The notes under the pieces were generated by a model. It did no database searches. It was given only the letters and a program-made list of their open reading frames with translations, and had not been told where the DNA came from. From the NCBI GenBank assembly GCA_963678705.1, contig OY783212.1, forward strand, positions 13,392,001 to 13,456,000: a DNA stretch of 64,000 nt, in the 5' to 3' direction. Position numbers and translations under genes: made by a program. The stretch is from Panorpa germanica. Its lineage: Eukaryota > Arthropoda > Insecta > Mecoptera > Panorpidae. Position 1 is the stretch's first letter, and every line of letters starts with the position of its first letter. Shown here in pieces: positions 27,175 to 39,191 of this stretch.

Positions 27175-27452
27175 GTTTTCTACAGAAATTCAATTAAATT
27201 ATTGTTATTACAAAGGTGCACACTATTTAAAAATTAAATTAAAACGAAAATTATACGTGGAACATTAAGCAACTGTTATAGGTTAACGTAGTAATTGCAA
27301 CAGTAACAATTCTTAATTTTAAACGTACAGTTTGTGATTTATAATAATATTTATGGGAGTATTATATAATTCATATTGATAAAACATTTATACAAAATGT
27401 AATAACAGGAACTATATGATGAAAAACCGCTTACGCCCCTGAAACTTGAGCA

Positions 27453-27720
27453 CGGAAAGATTTATGCCGGCGAAGTACATTATCTTGTAGTCTCAGTCGG
27501 CTAATTACCGACTATGATACCACATTAGCCTGCGGGCTTCGCAGCGACCGGGGATTTTCACTAGATAGCGCGGGTCGCGACTCGAAGGACCCGAAAGGCG
27601 AAAACCTCTACCACACCGACACCATCTACCATCTACCAACGTTCTACCCAAGAGCTAAGCAAGGCAAGGCAAGGCAAGGCAAAGCATCATGAGAACCTTG
27701 TGTACCCCATAACATCAGTT
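27453..27720 (+). other. CpG-rich island with a 74-codon open frame
   Basis: About 270 bp near 50% GC with many CpG dinucleotides, far above its surroundings. A plus-strand frame without an ATG stays open for about 74 codons (an interior segment reads LITDYDTTLACGLRSDRG) until it crosses an AAGGC tandem at 27,657-27,685 and stops. No acceptor or donor of good quality bounds it. It may be an exon, a CpG-type promoter or a GC-rich repeat. A CRE-type TGACGTCA lies 230 bp further on. Confidence 0.35.
27657..27685 (+). repeat. (AAGGC)n short tandem
   Basis: Four perfect AAGGC pentamers flanked by one imperfect unit on each side. Confidence 0.85.
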
Positions 27721-28031
27721 CCAACAGTTTTAGGAGTATTACCATCACCGTCACCAGAATACTGAGGTTGAAGTATAACGGATGAAATTTAAATCCTAGA
27801 AACCACTAACGGAGAGAAATATGTCAGAATCTGATCCATTTCTAGAATACTTTCAACGGTGTACATACGGAATAAAATCGTCCTTTTATTATTTATAATT
27901 CTAATTACATTATAACACAATGTAATCATAAAATAAACACGCAGTGACGTCATTTTTGTACTGCTATATTCACGCTGTAGATCACTGTGAGTCGTTCCTC
28001 CAGTGTGTGGTCGTAAAAATTCAATAAACAA

Positions 28032-29018
28032 ATAAACGTTTATTTAACATATATCTAACTGATATTTATGCAATGTATTTCTTTAAATATTTCTAATTTA
28101 TAAGCAACACACTTTTTTATTTATAAATGTTTGAAGAATCATCTTGAGACATTACGATGTGCTTAACACAATAATCAATTTATTCTGCTCTCGATCAACT
28201 GCCATTTCTGTTCAACTGTCAAATATCTGACAGGTCTAATTGGACAGGACAAGAAAAGGAGAAATATTTGAATGTGATTAAAAAAATAACAGCTTAATCT
28301 TTTCGGGAAAATCATAACTGCGTAAAAGTGATTGACTTCAAAATATAAAGCAGTATTTTAAATTGTGAAAAAAATACATTTATTTATTTGTTTTGACGCG
28401 ACACGACGTTGGATTTGACAAAAACTTATATTTTTACAAAATATTATTGAATTAAAAAAAAAATGTTATATAGGATAATCGCAATTTAACCACATAAAGT
28501 TTAGTTTTCAATGAGATTCTATAGTTTCTCTACTCAAGATTTCTCCAGCTTTATTGTCATTTCTGGTATTACTTACCCATATAAGCGAATGTGGATAATA
28601 TTAGCTATTTTATTGAACTATATTTTAGTTATATACTTAATCTATTGACCACCTTGTTATTGGCTATTGTATTACTTCTTCAACAGTTTTGAGTATTATA
28701 GTATTTCACGATTCACAAGCATGGTTAAAGTATCAATTACTGTCAAGATTGTTTTATAACAGGACTTTTTATAATTGTTCCTTTTGAAATCATTTTCCAT
28801 TTAAGAAATGGTTAGAATTCTATTTACAACTTGGAACAACATTTTAGCATTTAGATTAGATAAATTAGATTAGAATTATTAGCCAATTTTTTAAGATCAG
28901 CTGAATTATAGCTTCATCATTTTGTTATAGTAATTTCATATATTATATTTTGGTATACATGTATATCTTTGAAACTGCACCTTACATTCTAATCGTGGCC
29001 ATGCCTGTATGTAATAAA
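28032..29018. other. AT-rich stretch, nothing recognised
   Basis: No gene, RNA or element end seen. Confidence 0.5.
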
Positions 29019-29078
29019 GTAGCCACCAATGCACGCTCCGGTTTGCCTGTACAGGTAAACCGGAGCGTATATGGCTAC
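29019..29078. repeat. GC-rich near-perfect palindrome
   Basis: The core 29,033-29,068 is a 36 bp palindrome with a single mismatched pair (29,045 against 29,056): ACGCTCCGGTTT on the left, CCTGTACAGG at the centre, AAACCGGAGCGT on the right. An outer pair, GTAGCCA (29,019-29,025) and TGGCTAC (29,072-29,078), extends it with unequal spacers of 7 and 3 nt. GC content is well above the neighbours. It could be a short foldback element, two abutting transposon ends, or a dimeric protein-binding site. Confidence 0.8.
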
Positions 29079-30530
29079 TATAACTTTTAGTATTTATCAG
29101 TTATGATCCGTCTGCATCAGAGCAACATCAACATGCATTAGGTTTTATTTCTCACTAAATGTGATTTGAAAGTGTGTTTTTAAGATTCTTAAACTTTATT
29201 CTTACCTACTGTTTTAGTTTTAGTCGTACACTTAATTTAATATAAATAAATTTAATTTAATTTAACTGTTTCTATTTTTGTATATTTCGCAAGCATTTAA
29301 GGTTAAAATATAAAATTAAAATTAAAACTTTAGGAATGATATTTAAAGACCGAAGGTTTTTATAAAAAATGATGTTATTAAGAACTAAACAACCTTTTTT
29401 ATTTATAAACAGTTATAATAGTTATAAACATTTTTTATGTATGATTACCAAAATATTTCTTTTAAGAAAAATAAGTAAAATATTTATTTTATAACCATAC
29501 CAGTAGTTTTCCACGAACTTGTTATTGTGTAACTCATCTAAGGATACTGGATCGTTCATTTTTGCTGGAGTGCAATAATTTTCTGTTTTCTTTTATTATT
29601 TCCAGTGGCTTTCGTACAATTTCGTTTATCTATTTCCTGTATCATATATAAACAGAACCGGCCGGAACTTAGGGTCGAGCGCGCATCGAGATAACTATCT
29701 CATATATTAAACTTTTATAATAACATATATTTTATTTGATTAATTTATTATTTTCATATTTATTTTGTTTTGTTTGGGATATTCTCGTGCTGTATAAATA
29801 ATTGCAGTGGATAAATAGCCGTGCAATATTTGTCATCTTTAAAATATTTTTATAATCACAAACTGTGTTATATAATATTACTTACACCAGCAAACACAAA
29901 ACGAAGATAATAGAATATCTATTAACCTTACTTTTATGTAAGATTTTACTAAACCGAAACCTAGTAATAACTTAAAAAGGGCCTTAACCTTCATACATTG
30001 TAACGTTTTAATCCTTAGAAAGAGCTTATTAATGTTTTATATTACTTAAGAGTTGAGGTTTTATAATACTTAAGAAGAAATGTTCTTAAAAAGTTTTATG
30101 ATTATGTTACCGAGCAAAAAGTTAGATTTTTTTTCAAAACAAAACGGCCACAAAACGATATATTTTATATAACATTGTTTACGTAACAGGTTAGATAAAC
30201 TTCAAATATACGTAATTTTTAAAAAAAATTTCATTTTTATATTTCAATATATTTAAATGAAATTTTAACTTTTACATTGTTTTTTTAAATTATATAATGT
30301 AATATTAATAATTTCTCCAATTTATTTAGTGTATATTTTTTCATCAACTATATTCTTTTTGCTTTAATAGAAATTTCGAAATTTTAGCTCTATTTGATGA
30401 TACTCTCTTCCCGAACGCCGATGTTGTATATATATATATATAAATTATATATTATATATGATATATATGTATGTACTTAAAACATAATCAAAAATAATAA
30501 ATATCAAGCAATAAAGGTATATTTGTTGCC
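29079..30530. other. AT-rich stretch with repeat D copy
   Basis: No gene supported. The interspersed repeat D copy at 30,168-30,215 lies inside, and a TATATA tract sits at 30,425-30,475. Confidence 0.5.
30168..30215 (+). repeat. Interspersed repeat family D, copy 2
   Basis: Core TTTACGTAACAGGTTAGATA, followed by AACTTCAAATATACGTAAT. Shares the TTACGTAA palindrome and GGTTA/GGTAA step with the copies at 15.97 and 45.34 kb. Confidence 0.45.
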
Positions 30531-30775
30531 GGCAACGGGGCAACATTATGGGTTTAATTTGTGAAGGCTCATCCCTTAGAGACTTGAAGAACACTGTCTT
30601 AAGATTACGCTGTTATGAGTGTCAGAAGAGTCGACCGAATCGACCCTTAAACTCACTGCTAAGGGAAGATGACCTAACGTTCCACCCATATATACTGGAG
30701 CCAGTAATTGCATTACTAGAGAGACAAATGACCAGGAATTCTCGCAGTGTTATTTGTGAGATCCCATACAATTAA
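30531..30775. other. GC-richer island open on both strands
   Basis: The plus-strand frame 30,548-30,775 (75 codons, ATG start) and a minus-strand frame of about 46 codons from an ATG near 30,705 overlap. The minus-strand one sits 2 nt after a plausible TTTGTCTCTCTAG acceptor. Neither has a recognised domain. One of them could be an exon, but both being open points to composition. Confidence 0.25.
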
Positions 30776-32450
30776 TCGGATTATTTAACAAAGATTCGGA
30801 GGTGATAATATTCTTAGAAGATACTGTAAAAACTAAGCTATGGAATACTTAATTTATACAATTAATATATATCGTTATACGACCTTGGTTGTTAAGTGAA
30901 ATTTAAATGTCAATAGTCAATGAATTTAATTAAAATTCATTTACAAATGCCTGTAGAGCTAGTATTAATTAAGGGATCTTTAAACAAAAAATTAATTAAT
31001 AATTTAAAAATTGATTGTGTCACTCTTAAAGTGACTATTTAGGTTGAAGCGTTGTACTAGATATAATTAAGTCGGGATGGTATGTAATTCTGGCTGGGAG
31101 GAATTGTGAAACAAATATTTTTCAAAGAATCGTTACTAGAGGTCAAATAAATCGTGAGTCAAGGTTTATTTTTTTTAATATAGTTTCTCGGGCTTCCTAG
31201 GCACGTAGCCTTTTATCGTCCCTAATATATTCTGCTTGTGAGTCAAGGTTTATACATTTACATATAAACAAATTTGCGTACAGTTTTACCCCAAACTAAT
31301 ACCATTAATATCTTAGATTTCAACTTATCAAATGAAAATGTTGTCACACATTCCAGTACAATTTTTTGAAGTAAACTAAATTTGGTTGTTACCTATTACC
31401 TTTCACTTAACAGTGTTGTGTTTCTCCAGCTACAATATTTAGGTTATTTCAGACTTCTAAGTTTTGTACAACTGGACATGTAGCAAGTGTTCTCTTCATA
31501 TTGTTCTGGACCGTGCAAGCATTAGCGCTAAGTGCGCCCCAAGATGTTGCAGTATTAAGTAAATGACACTTTCTGTATTATATATATGACAAAGCTCATC
31601 TACACACATATTCACAAACATATTAATGAAACAAATATCATTTTGGTTATTTCATAATATTGGATAAATTGATGAGACAAACATATTTGCTAAATTGCTG
31701 GAATTATCAATATTAAAACTTGCGAAACATTTTTAATATACAATATGTGTACCGTATTTCTATTTCTAATAATATCTTGATATTATCTTGAAGCAGTTTT
31801 GAAATATCCATGTTAAATAGTGACACGACTCAGTATCTGAAATAAACCGACGTTAAACAAATTTTTAAAACAATTAAAAACTTATAATAACTGTTACAAC
31901 TAAACATCACAATTATTTTTTATTCTTATTTGTAAAAGTATTTTATTTTAAATATTTAATTTTTTCTTCGAGGATGACAAACGATGGACCTATTCATAAA
32001 GAGCATTTAAGATAAATCTCCTCCCATTCACCTGTCATGTACCAGAAGTGTAAAACAAGCTTCTTAATTAATGAAATAATTTTTTACAAGATGGGAAGCA
32101 TTTGCAATAAACATAATTTCTAATACAGTGTTAGCTAACAAGAAGTGAAAATGTAAACTCTGGCTCTTAGCTGGGATAATCAAGGGTGTTTTCTATTGTA
32201 TATAGTATATACGATAAAAATAGGGATGAAATGAATGGATAAAAGAATAAGAATACCCCCGTGTGAAACAAAGACCTATGGTTAAATGGCTCTCAACATG
32301 TGGGTTAAGTCACCTTTCACTGCTATGTGTTGGAAAATATATACTCGCATATTAACGAAAACAAATCGCTTCATGTATTTGTTCCTTAACAATTAATATA
32401 GGATTGTAGTTATAAAAAGTTATAAAGAATATCAATCTAGTTAGCTAATA
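30776..32450. other. AT-rich stretch, nothing recognised
   Basis: No gene, RNA or element boundary seen. Confidence 0.5.
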
Positions 32451-32664
32451 TAGTCCAAATCACGATAGTTCGACGGCGACTTATACTTAAAAGAGGTTAT
32501 AAGAGCGGTATAAATCTATAATACGATAATGAATTTTATCTTTTTTATTTCTATACACATTATAGAAAAATAAGTGAGTCAATGCTTTTTAGTTGTATCG
32601 GCAGTTTATACCCCACAACTTGTTTTAAGTATGAGTCACCGTCGAACTCTCGTAATTTGAACTA
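32451..32664. mobile_element. MITE family M1, intact copy (214 bp)
   Basis: A 214 bp element with terminal inverted repeats of about 40 bp. The left end reads TAGTCCAAATCACGATAGTT, then CGACGGCGACTTATACTTAA. The right end, reverse-complemented, reads TAGTTCAAATTACGAGAGTT, then CGACGGTGACTCATACTTAA. The terminal TA at each side fits a TA target-site duplication, as in the Tc1/mariner group. There is no coding capacity. A second copy at 43,758-44,391 is about 85-90% identical by eye over the shared 213 bp. Confidence 0.88.
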
Positions 32665-33345
32665 AATATAGAATTTTTCTAAGGTCCAAATATCTTCTTG
32701 TGTTGACTGAATCAGTATCTGCGTCTAAAGTAAATGGACCACTCTAAGGATAAAAACAAATTTTTGATTCCTAAAGTAATTCCATTTCGTAACCAAACTG
32801 GTAAACAATTTGGACTTCATTCAAATTCATTTTTATAAAAATTAATGACCTTTTGTCATGGAATACCTTGCCCACCTTTAATCGTATATATGAGAAGTGT
32901 ACGTCATGGGCTACGAATGGTTAAACTACTTCACCTTTCAAAAACCAACCGACGAATTAGTTGATGCAAGTTCAGTCGACTTCTTGGTTCATCAAATGGT
33001 TTGCTAGGTGAAAGATTGAGAAACCTAGGGAATGGTACTCACCTCTCATGTTAATGTTAAGATCCTCATACTCATTCACAAAGTCCTTTAAAATATCCTA
33101 AACATGAGTTTATATATTATATAGATTGGTGTCTATAGGAAGATGTTTGTGTTTTAAACGCCTTTGTCAGTCGGGATGAGTAACAAAAGATCGGGGGAAA
33201 TTGGGAAGAGAGGAGTCAAAAAAAAAAAACAAACGCGAATGACTGAGAAGAGTTCTCTAAATGACTATGCGGACTAACACCTACTTCATACAAAGCCCGT
33301 TAAAAAATACAAGGGTGGCTTTAGGCATTTCCGGCAATGAAACCT

Positions 33346-33429
33346 CTGAGGGTGTTTATTTTTTAACGAGATTTCTTGATGATGATCGCAAAGCGCGTTT
33401 ATTGAGAGGCCACCATTTAACACCCTCAG
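33346..33429. repeat. Inverted repeat, 11 bp arms
   Basis: CTGAGGGTGTT at 33,346-33,356 and AACACCCTCAG at 33,419-33,429 are exact reverse complements, 62 bp apart. They could be the ends of a very small element or a stem-loop. The overlapping 78-codon frame at 33,261-33,497 has no recognised domain. Confidence 0.55.
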
Positions 33430-33458
33430 TCATCCGCATCCCCAAGTCATCCACATCA

Positions 33459-33483
33459 CCCACACCCACACCCACTACACCCC
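33459..33483 (-). other. G-quadruplex motif on the minus strand
   Basis: Four C runs on the plus strand (CCC, CCC, CCC, CCCC with loops of 3, 3 and 6 nt) give a canonical G-quadruplex pattern on the minus strand. Confidence 0.7.
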
Positions 33484-34929
33484 TAACCTACTCTTAACAC
33501 TATACTATGGATGTTTGTAAATATATTTAACACATACATTCTTGTTTAGTAAACTGTAAAATAAAAGGAAATGATTTAAATGCTTCCTGTTTCACAAGGC
33601 AAAAACTCTATTCAATAAATATAACTTTAAAGAATATTTATTAGATAACAGGTTTTTACCCTAAAAACATCTTTTCGTATCGTAGTAATGTCGAATAGCC
33701 TGATTACAATTTGAGTAAGATTTTTCGAAGCACTTTCTAAGCCACAGGTAGAAAATATATTTCGGTACGTTCAGGAAAAGAAATTTCGTATTTTAAAGCT
33801 TAAGTCTATGAGGTGGGGTAATGCATTTTTGCTTTTGAAAATTTCGCCTCCGTTTTTGATCAAAAATGTTTTCGAAACGAACACTCTTATACTGTCGAAT
33901 CCATATACTATATCCAAATCTATTACGTCAAGGTTAGAAAATTTAAAACTTACAAAAAAATGATTAGGTTACAAAAGTTTGATAAGAAGCATGTGAAACT
34001 CTTTAATTTATAACCTGTGTAATAATCGCAATATGAAATTGGTTACAACAGCACTGCGGCCAAGAGCGTTAATATGTGCTTTTGAGGTCAATTCCTAGAT
34101 CAGCGCTTTATTTTCTGAGTTAAGGTGACTTTTAACTTTAATTTTAATTTCTAAATATAATCACAGAAGTCACATAGAATTGTAACTGTGTAGTATAGCA
34201 AACATGTACGAAGCCTCCACACAATAAAAACTAATAAATTTATTAGAAGGTCGTCAATGATAAGTAAGTATTAAGTAATACAGTAAATAAATAAATTGGC
34301 GATACTTTCTTCAATTTTTTCTGCACCAAATTTATTTCTATATGATCACATTTAATAACTTCAAGAATATAAAAATTAACAATTAAAAAAATGCGAAATA
34401 TCGAGTTAAAATTTCAATGGAATCGTGTAAGTTTTATATTTCATAAATATTTGTAACAGTGTATTGTCATTAGAATATAAGAGCTCGTGCGAAGTACCTG
34501 CTTTAAAAAAACATCTAATGAAGTGTTCTGTACAGCGAGTGTGTGCTGTTCTATGCGGTTTGGTTTGGAACTCAAGTTTTAACAACGTTGTAACAGTCAA
34601 ATGAAAAAAAGACAAGCCCAGGGAAGTGGAATACAGATTGGAAAGCAAAAATAGATGATTTTTTTTTAGTTGTGCGCTTGATTCAAATTTTGTATTTTGT
34701 ATGAAGAATTAGAATCGTAACTATGTTTACAGTTTTTACAAATCTCGGTAATCAAATTTATTTCAGAAGATTTTTATCGGTTCAAATTGAAAACATTTAA
34801 TGGTTTTGCTGGTAACTATCATTATCCTATATTATAATGTTCCAAATGTATGTCTATAATATGTTTCTATGTGTGGTAGTGAATTTTATATAGTGGTTCA
34901 AAATTGGATCCATGCATCTCTTTTAAAAT
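33484..34929. other. AT-rich stretch, no supported gene
   Basis: The 80-codon minus-strand frame at 34,406-34,648 has no recognised motif. Confidence 0.5.
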
Positions 34930-35040
34930 TTCCAATTTCGTAGAGAAAAATTTCTAAATGTTTGGCGTCCTCGGATTTTGCCCTGAATTTCTTGGAAACC
35001 CGTAATTTTGGAAAAGAATGAGCATTTTTTACCGATTTCT
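34930..35040 (+). repeat. Repeat shared with the left part of the Helitron-like element
   Basis: AATTTCTAAATG...GCGTCCTCGGATTTTGCCCTGAATTTCTTGGAAAC parallels 46,123-46,200 (AATTTCTAAGAC...ACGTCCCTGAATTTTTCCCTGAATTTCCCTGGAAA, quoted in pieces). It is a dispersed non-coding repeat. Its presence here without the 242 bp modules suggests that this segment moves separately or that the Helitron-like element begins to its right. Confidence 0.45.
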
Positions 35041-35269
35041 TTTTTCAATTTTTTTCTATCGGCACTACACTGTCGAGATGGATGTAATGGGGTGAGTGCT
35101 GCCATCTATGATGTAGAAGACTTTTTTCGGGGCAAAAATATTTTTTGTTGGCTAATTAATTTTTACTAAGGGCATGCTATAACATACTACTTCGTTGTTT
35201 TAGTAAAAAAACAAGAAACTTGGGCCATATTTTATAATTTTTTCTTTGACGTCATGCGTCATGAATTGT

Positions 35270-35386
35270 ACTAGTGTGATATTCATTTGTTTGTAAATAT
35301 TGGCAAATAAAAGCTTGACCTTATGTTGACTTCACTACAATTTTATTTGTCAATATTAACAAACAATTGAATATCACACTCGTAGT
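35270..35386. mobile_element. Foldback (hairpin) MITE-like element
   Basis: Two arms of about 43-46 bp (35,270-35,312 and 35,341-35,386) are inverted copies with few mismatches, separated by a 28 bp loop. The left arm starts ACTAGTGTGATATTCATTTG. The right arm, reverse-complemented, starts ACTACGAGTGTGATATTC. A single strand would fold into one long stem. No target-site duplication was recognised and no other copy was seen. Confidence 0.75.
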
Positions 35387-37147
35387 AGTGCGTATACGTC
35401 CGGCTAAAATTCGCATAAATACGCTAACAGTGTGCGACAGCCTTAATGGAAACGAATTCTATTTCCAATGACTAATAATGTTACCCGTAAGATTGGAAAT
35501 ACGCGTATCATAAGATTATTTAATATCTTCTACATTCTCCATCATATTTTTTTTTATTATTCTCCTACAAATCGGTCAAGAATGTTAAATTGGAAAAATC
35601 ATACGGTCATATATCACAACATTTGTGTTCAGTGGAGTGTTTTATTTCAACAATGGGCCACTCAGTGCATGCGGTCCAGTACATTTCATCAAGGACTTGG
35701 ATCTAATGAGTCGTGTAAGTGACTTATTGACCAATATGAGTGTCATCCAAATAAAATGTTTCCATTGTTAAAAAGTTTGTTTGATAGTTTTAGTATTAGA
35801 ATCTTTGACAGAATATTAAATATTAACGACTTGGAAAATAATGTTATTATTCAATGCAGTGTTGATTTATATTGTTTTGTATATAAAGTTATTGCCAATA
35901 AAATACCTAAATTAAGTTCAGTTGCCCATAAGTATTAGGATAGCTTCATTTGTAAATCATTTCATAATAAAATGTATGTGTTATAACAATCTGTATTGAG
36001 GAATACACCGCTGATTAATACATGTATGAATATAGGAATATAATCACCAAAAAATAATAATATTTGTTGGTAGTGGAATTGAAGATAAAGATGCAGCAGT
36101 CTGTCTCCAACTACTGCCTGTGCTCTCACCAGCAGTATAAAATGATTACGTTAATAATGTAAATATTTTAATAAGCATTTAAATTCAAGGCATTCTTAAT
36201 TTATTTGCAGTACATAAAATAGGAACATTAGGTTCGGCAAAGTTATGTAGATTACATTCCAACTGGACAACACGCTTCGCATTTCGAACTCGATCTTATG
36301 CAACGTCTGAATGTTTAAGGAAATTCCCGAAAATTATGTGACACGTACATGTGCCAGTACACAAACATCTTACACTGAAAAAAATAATAATTTATGTGTG
36401 ACATTTAAATATGAATAAATATTTCTTAAGTTATTAACTTTAATCAAAGTTAACTTAGTGTAAAAAATGTAAACTAACATATATTACAGACAAATGTATT
36501 ATGGCTCAATCAATTATTTAATTAAAATTCTAAGGCTTCTTTGAAAATAATAGCTTTATTCTCAAAACATACGTATTTTTTGCAGAGCTATGTTTTCATT
36601 AACATGCAAAACAAGATAATATCTTTGCGTAAAAATCATTAAATTTTGAATGAAAGGCTATCATGTGTGTATTGTCCTAATTTTATTATGAATGATTTGT
36701 TTTGCATTTACATACTTGTATGCAAAAGTTTTGTGCTTTTCAGTACTTTTAAATCTTGTTCTAATTTTAAGAATTGTTGCAGCTCTTTTCAAAAAAGAAA
36801 GAAACAAAATATTTTACAAGAAGGTGTTTTGCTTTTACAGTGCTCTACTATGGATTTCCTAAAAAACTCAAATTTCATTTCTTACAGGGGACGGCTTGAG
36901 CCTTGTATATAGGCTGCACTATATGTTATGCAAATAGAAAAATAATCTCTTAAATTGAGTGAGCCTATAATTAATATCATTGTATAAAGAATTTTTAAAT
37001 TAAAGTTTTGGTCTAAATATAACTGGTCTACTCTACAGTCTATTCCACACTACATTATTTAAAATGACTTTTACACATTGCTCGACTGGTGAAATGCAGC
37101 TCCAGCTCGACGTAGCGGATTCCAGATTAGTAATCTTGTGGATAGGA
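35387..37147. other. AT-rich stretch, no supported gene
   Basis: Frames at 35,468-35,722, 35,756-35,938 and 36,646-36,912 (plus strand, 60-88 codons) show no recognised domain and are probably chance. Confidence 0.45.
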
Positions 37148-37375
37148 TTACATGGAGAACAATTTGAAGTATTTGTCTGGCACATCTAGTAGAATTGTTA
37201 TTGTCAACCACAGCTGATAACTTTCAAGCAACGCAAACGGCAAACGGCGAACAGCAAATGGCGCGGCTTGGCGAGGATAAGGCAGAGGGCTCGTGAATCG
37301 AGCTGAGCAATGACTAGAAGACAAGCTCAAGGCAACCAGCACGCAAGAAACTAACGACATTCCTACTGTCCGCAA
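37148..37375 (-). CDS. Candidate ORF with signal-peptide-like start
   Basis: A 75-codon minus-strand frame opens MRTVGMSLVSCVLVALSLSS, a basic residue followed by a hydrophobic run and then Ser/Cys/Ala, as in a secretory signal peptide. The following residues are Pro/Arg-rich and derive from a GC-rich stretch with imperfect GCAAACGG-type repeats on the plus strand (about 37,232-37,262). No downstream domain was recognised. It could be a first exon, but repeats of this kind also create spurious frames. Confidence 0.22.
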   Translation of the reverse strand: MRTVGMSLVSCVLVALSLSSSHCSARFTSPLPYPRQAAPFAVRRLPFALLESYQLWLTITILLDVPDKYFKLFSM

Positions 37376-38753
37376 AGTTTTGATTGTCTGGGTGCATTCT
37401 TCAATATTACAGACTAATACTAATAAAACATGTGTAGAATTCTTACATCCCTAACTCTATTTGTTGGTTATGTTTTGTGTAATTGTATTGTGTGGCTATT
37501 AACGTTGCTTTGTCTTACTATCTACTCGTACTTTTGTAAGGGTTAAAAAATCTTAAAATGTGTCATACAGCCGTTTTCTTGGAATATTGGACAAATTAGA
37601 TAAGCATTAGTCTCGGAATCTTTAAAATTATTTAAACTTTTTTTTCGAGATGTATTATATTTCTGTGCTGGATGTATTTAAGTTTTATTTAACGTTTAAG
37701 ACATTTCTTTTTATATATATTGTAATGGCTGCAATGTGAAAGAGAATAGCGCGTCATATAAGCTCGCGCTCTTTTGATTTAAAAGTAACACGGAAAAATA
37801 TGCACTTTGATGCACTTTGATACAAACGGTACGGATTTATTTTTACGCGATTTTCTTTGGCAATGTGGCTCCAGTTTAAGGAAGAGGCGTCTAACGCTTT
37901 TCTTGACCAATTCTTTTTAAAGTGTACTGTTTCTTTTCTACCATAGTCCGACGTTATGTACATGGTATGACGTCATTATAAACAAACGTCTGATATAAAT
38001 GGACTTAATGTAGTCCTTTAGAGTGCTATAAATAAATACGATTATCTATTTAAGTTATTTATTGTTATTTTACACCTTTTTCGTGTTAACAACAAGATTA
38101 TCTAAACTTTTTGTTTTAGACGTTACCTTGAAAATTTATCAAAGTATTTTCACATTTTAGTATTTTTACAATGTTGAAATTTATAGATCACTTATTTAGT
38201 TATAACATCTCTGGTATACATAAAGTCTTACATACGTGGTAAATACTGTCCTTAAAAAGTACTAAAACAACGTAAGTACCCAATAAACTTACACAACCTA
38301 GAAGATTCTAAAAATATCTTTATACCATTTAGAAAGACAAAATTTATTTAACAAAAAATTGAAATTTGTTTCTTACAAAAAGGGAATGTTATCATAAGTG
38401 AACGGGTGAAATAACAGTCCTAGATTTTTCTATTCTTGTTTACGTAATAAAAATTTAAGGATGTTTTAAAAAATTAAAAATCTGCTGTAGCTTTTAAGTT
38501 ATAGTCATTATGTCAAATTAAATCTTTATATTTTTAAAAATATATAATTGTTTAATTTTAAAATAGTGTGAATAATTTTTATTTAAATTTTAGAGTATAC
38601 AAAAGAAGTTACAAAATTTAGTGCTTTAGTGCCCGAAGATCAGGTAGTCTGACGTCAAGCACAAATGCTCTCTGCCCTGTGCTATTAGTACTACCTTAAT
38701 ATTTATAATAATAAAATAGAATATAAAATAAAATTATTATTCTGACAATAAAA
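37376..38753. other. AT-rich stretch, two CRE-type sites
   Basis: No gene supported. Contains TGACGTCA at 37,968-37,975 and 38,650-38,657. A direct repeat of TGCACTTTGA lies near 37,801-37,822. The 69-codon minus-strand frame at 37,754-37,963 has no recognised motif. Confidence 0.45.
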
Positions 38754-39191
38754 CTATTTGAGTTTTAAATATAAAATTGTAGTGCAATTTTTCATTTCGT
38801 AATGTAACCCAATAAATGAATTACAAACTTGCTTGACATTAATACTGTTAGACTCCCTCTCTCTCTCTATCTTAACCCTTCCCGAACGATAACACACCAG
38901 TGTTTTTCTTCGAGAAAAACTTATACCAACAATGTAATCTTCTTTATGGACACAATTTCCAACATTTTCATTCGGGGTCCGTTTATGTGCTCTGTACAAA
39001 TATTTTTTCAAATAAATGAAATTTATGAAAGTAAACTCAAACAGAATATAACTTTGAGAGCATTTGCAATGCTGTGTACATTACAACACATTGTGCTCTT
39101 AACTTATCGAATAAATTTAGGATTTTTAGATAACATCAGTATTTTACTTGACTCGATTCTACTAAATAAAAGAGGTAAATATTTTTCCTAA
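38754..39191. other. Overlapping open frames on both strands
   Basis: A 120-codon plus-strand frame (38,829-39,191, TTG start) overlaps an 85-codon minus-strand frame (38,754-39,011). The minus-strand product is basic and hydrophilic (segment RRKTLVCYRSGRVKIERERE, part of it from a CT microsatellite at 38,864-38,879). Neither shows a known domain. Frames of this length are expected about once per window by chance, so neither is claimed as a gene. Confidence 0.2.
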
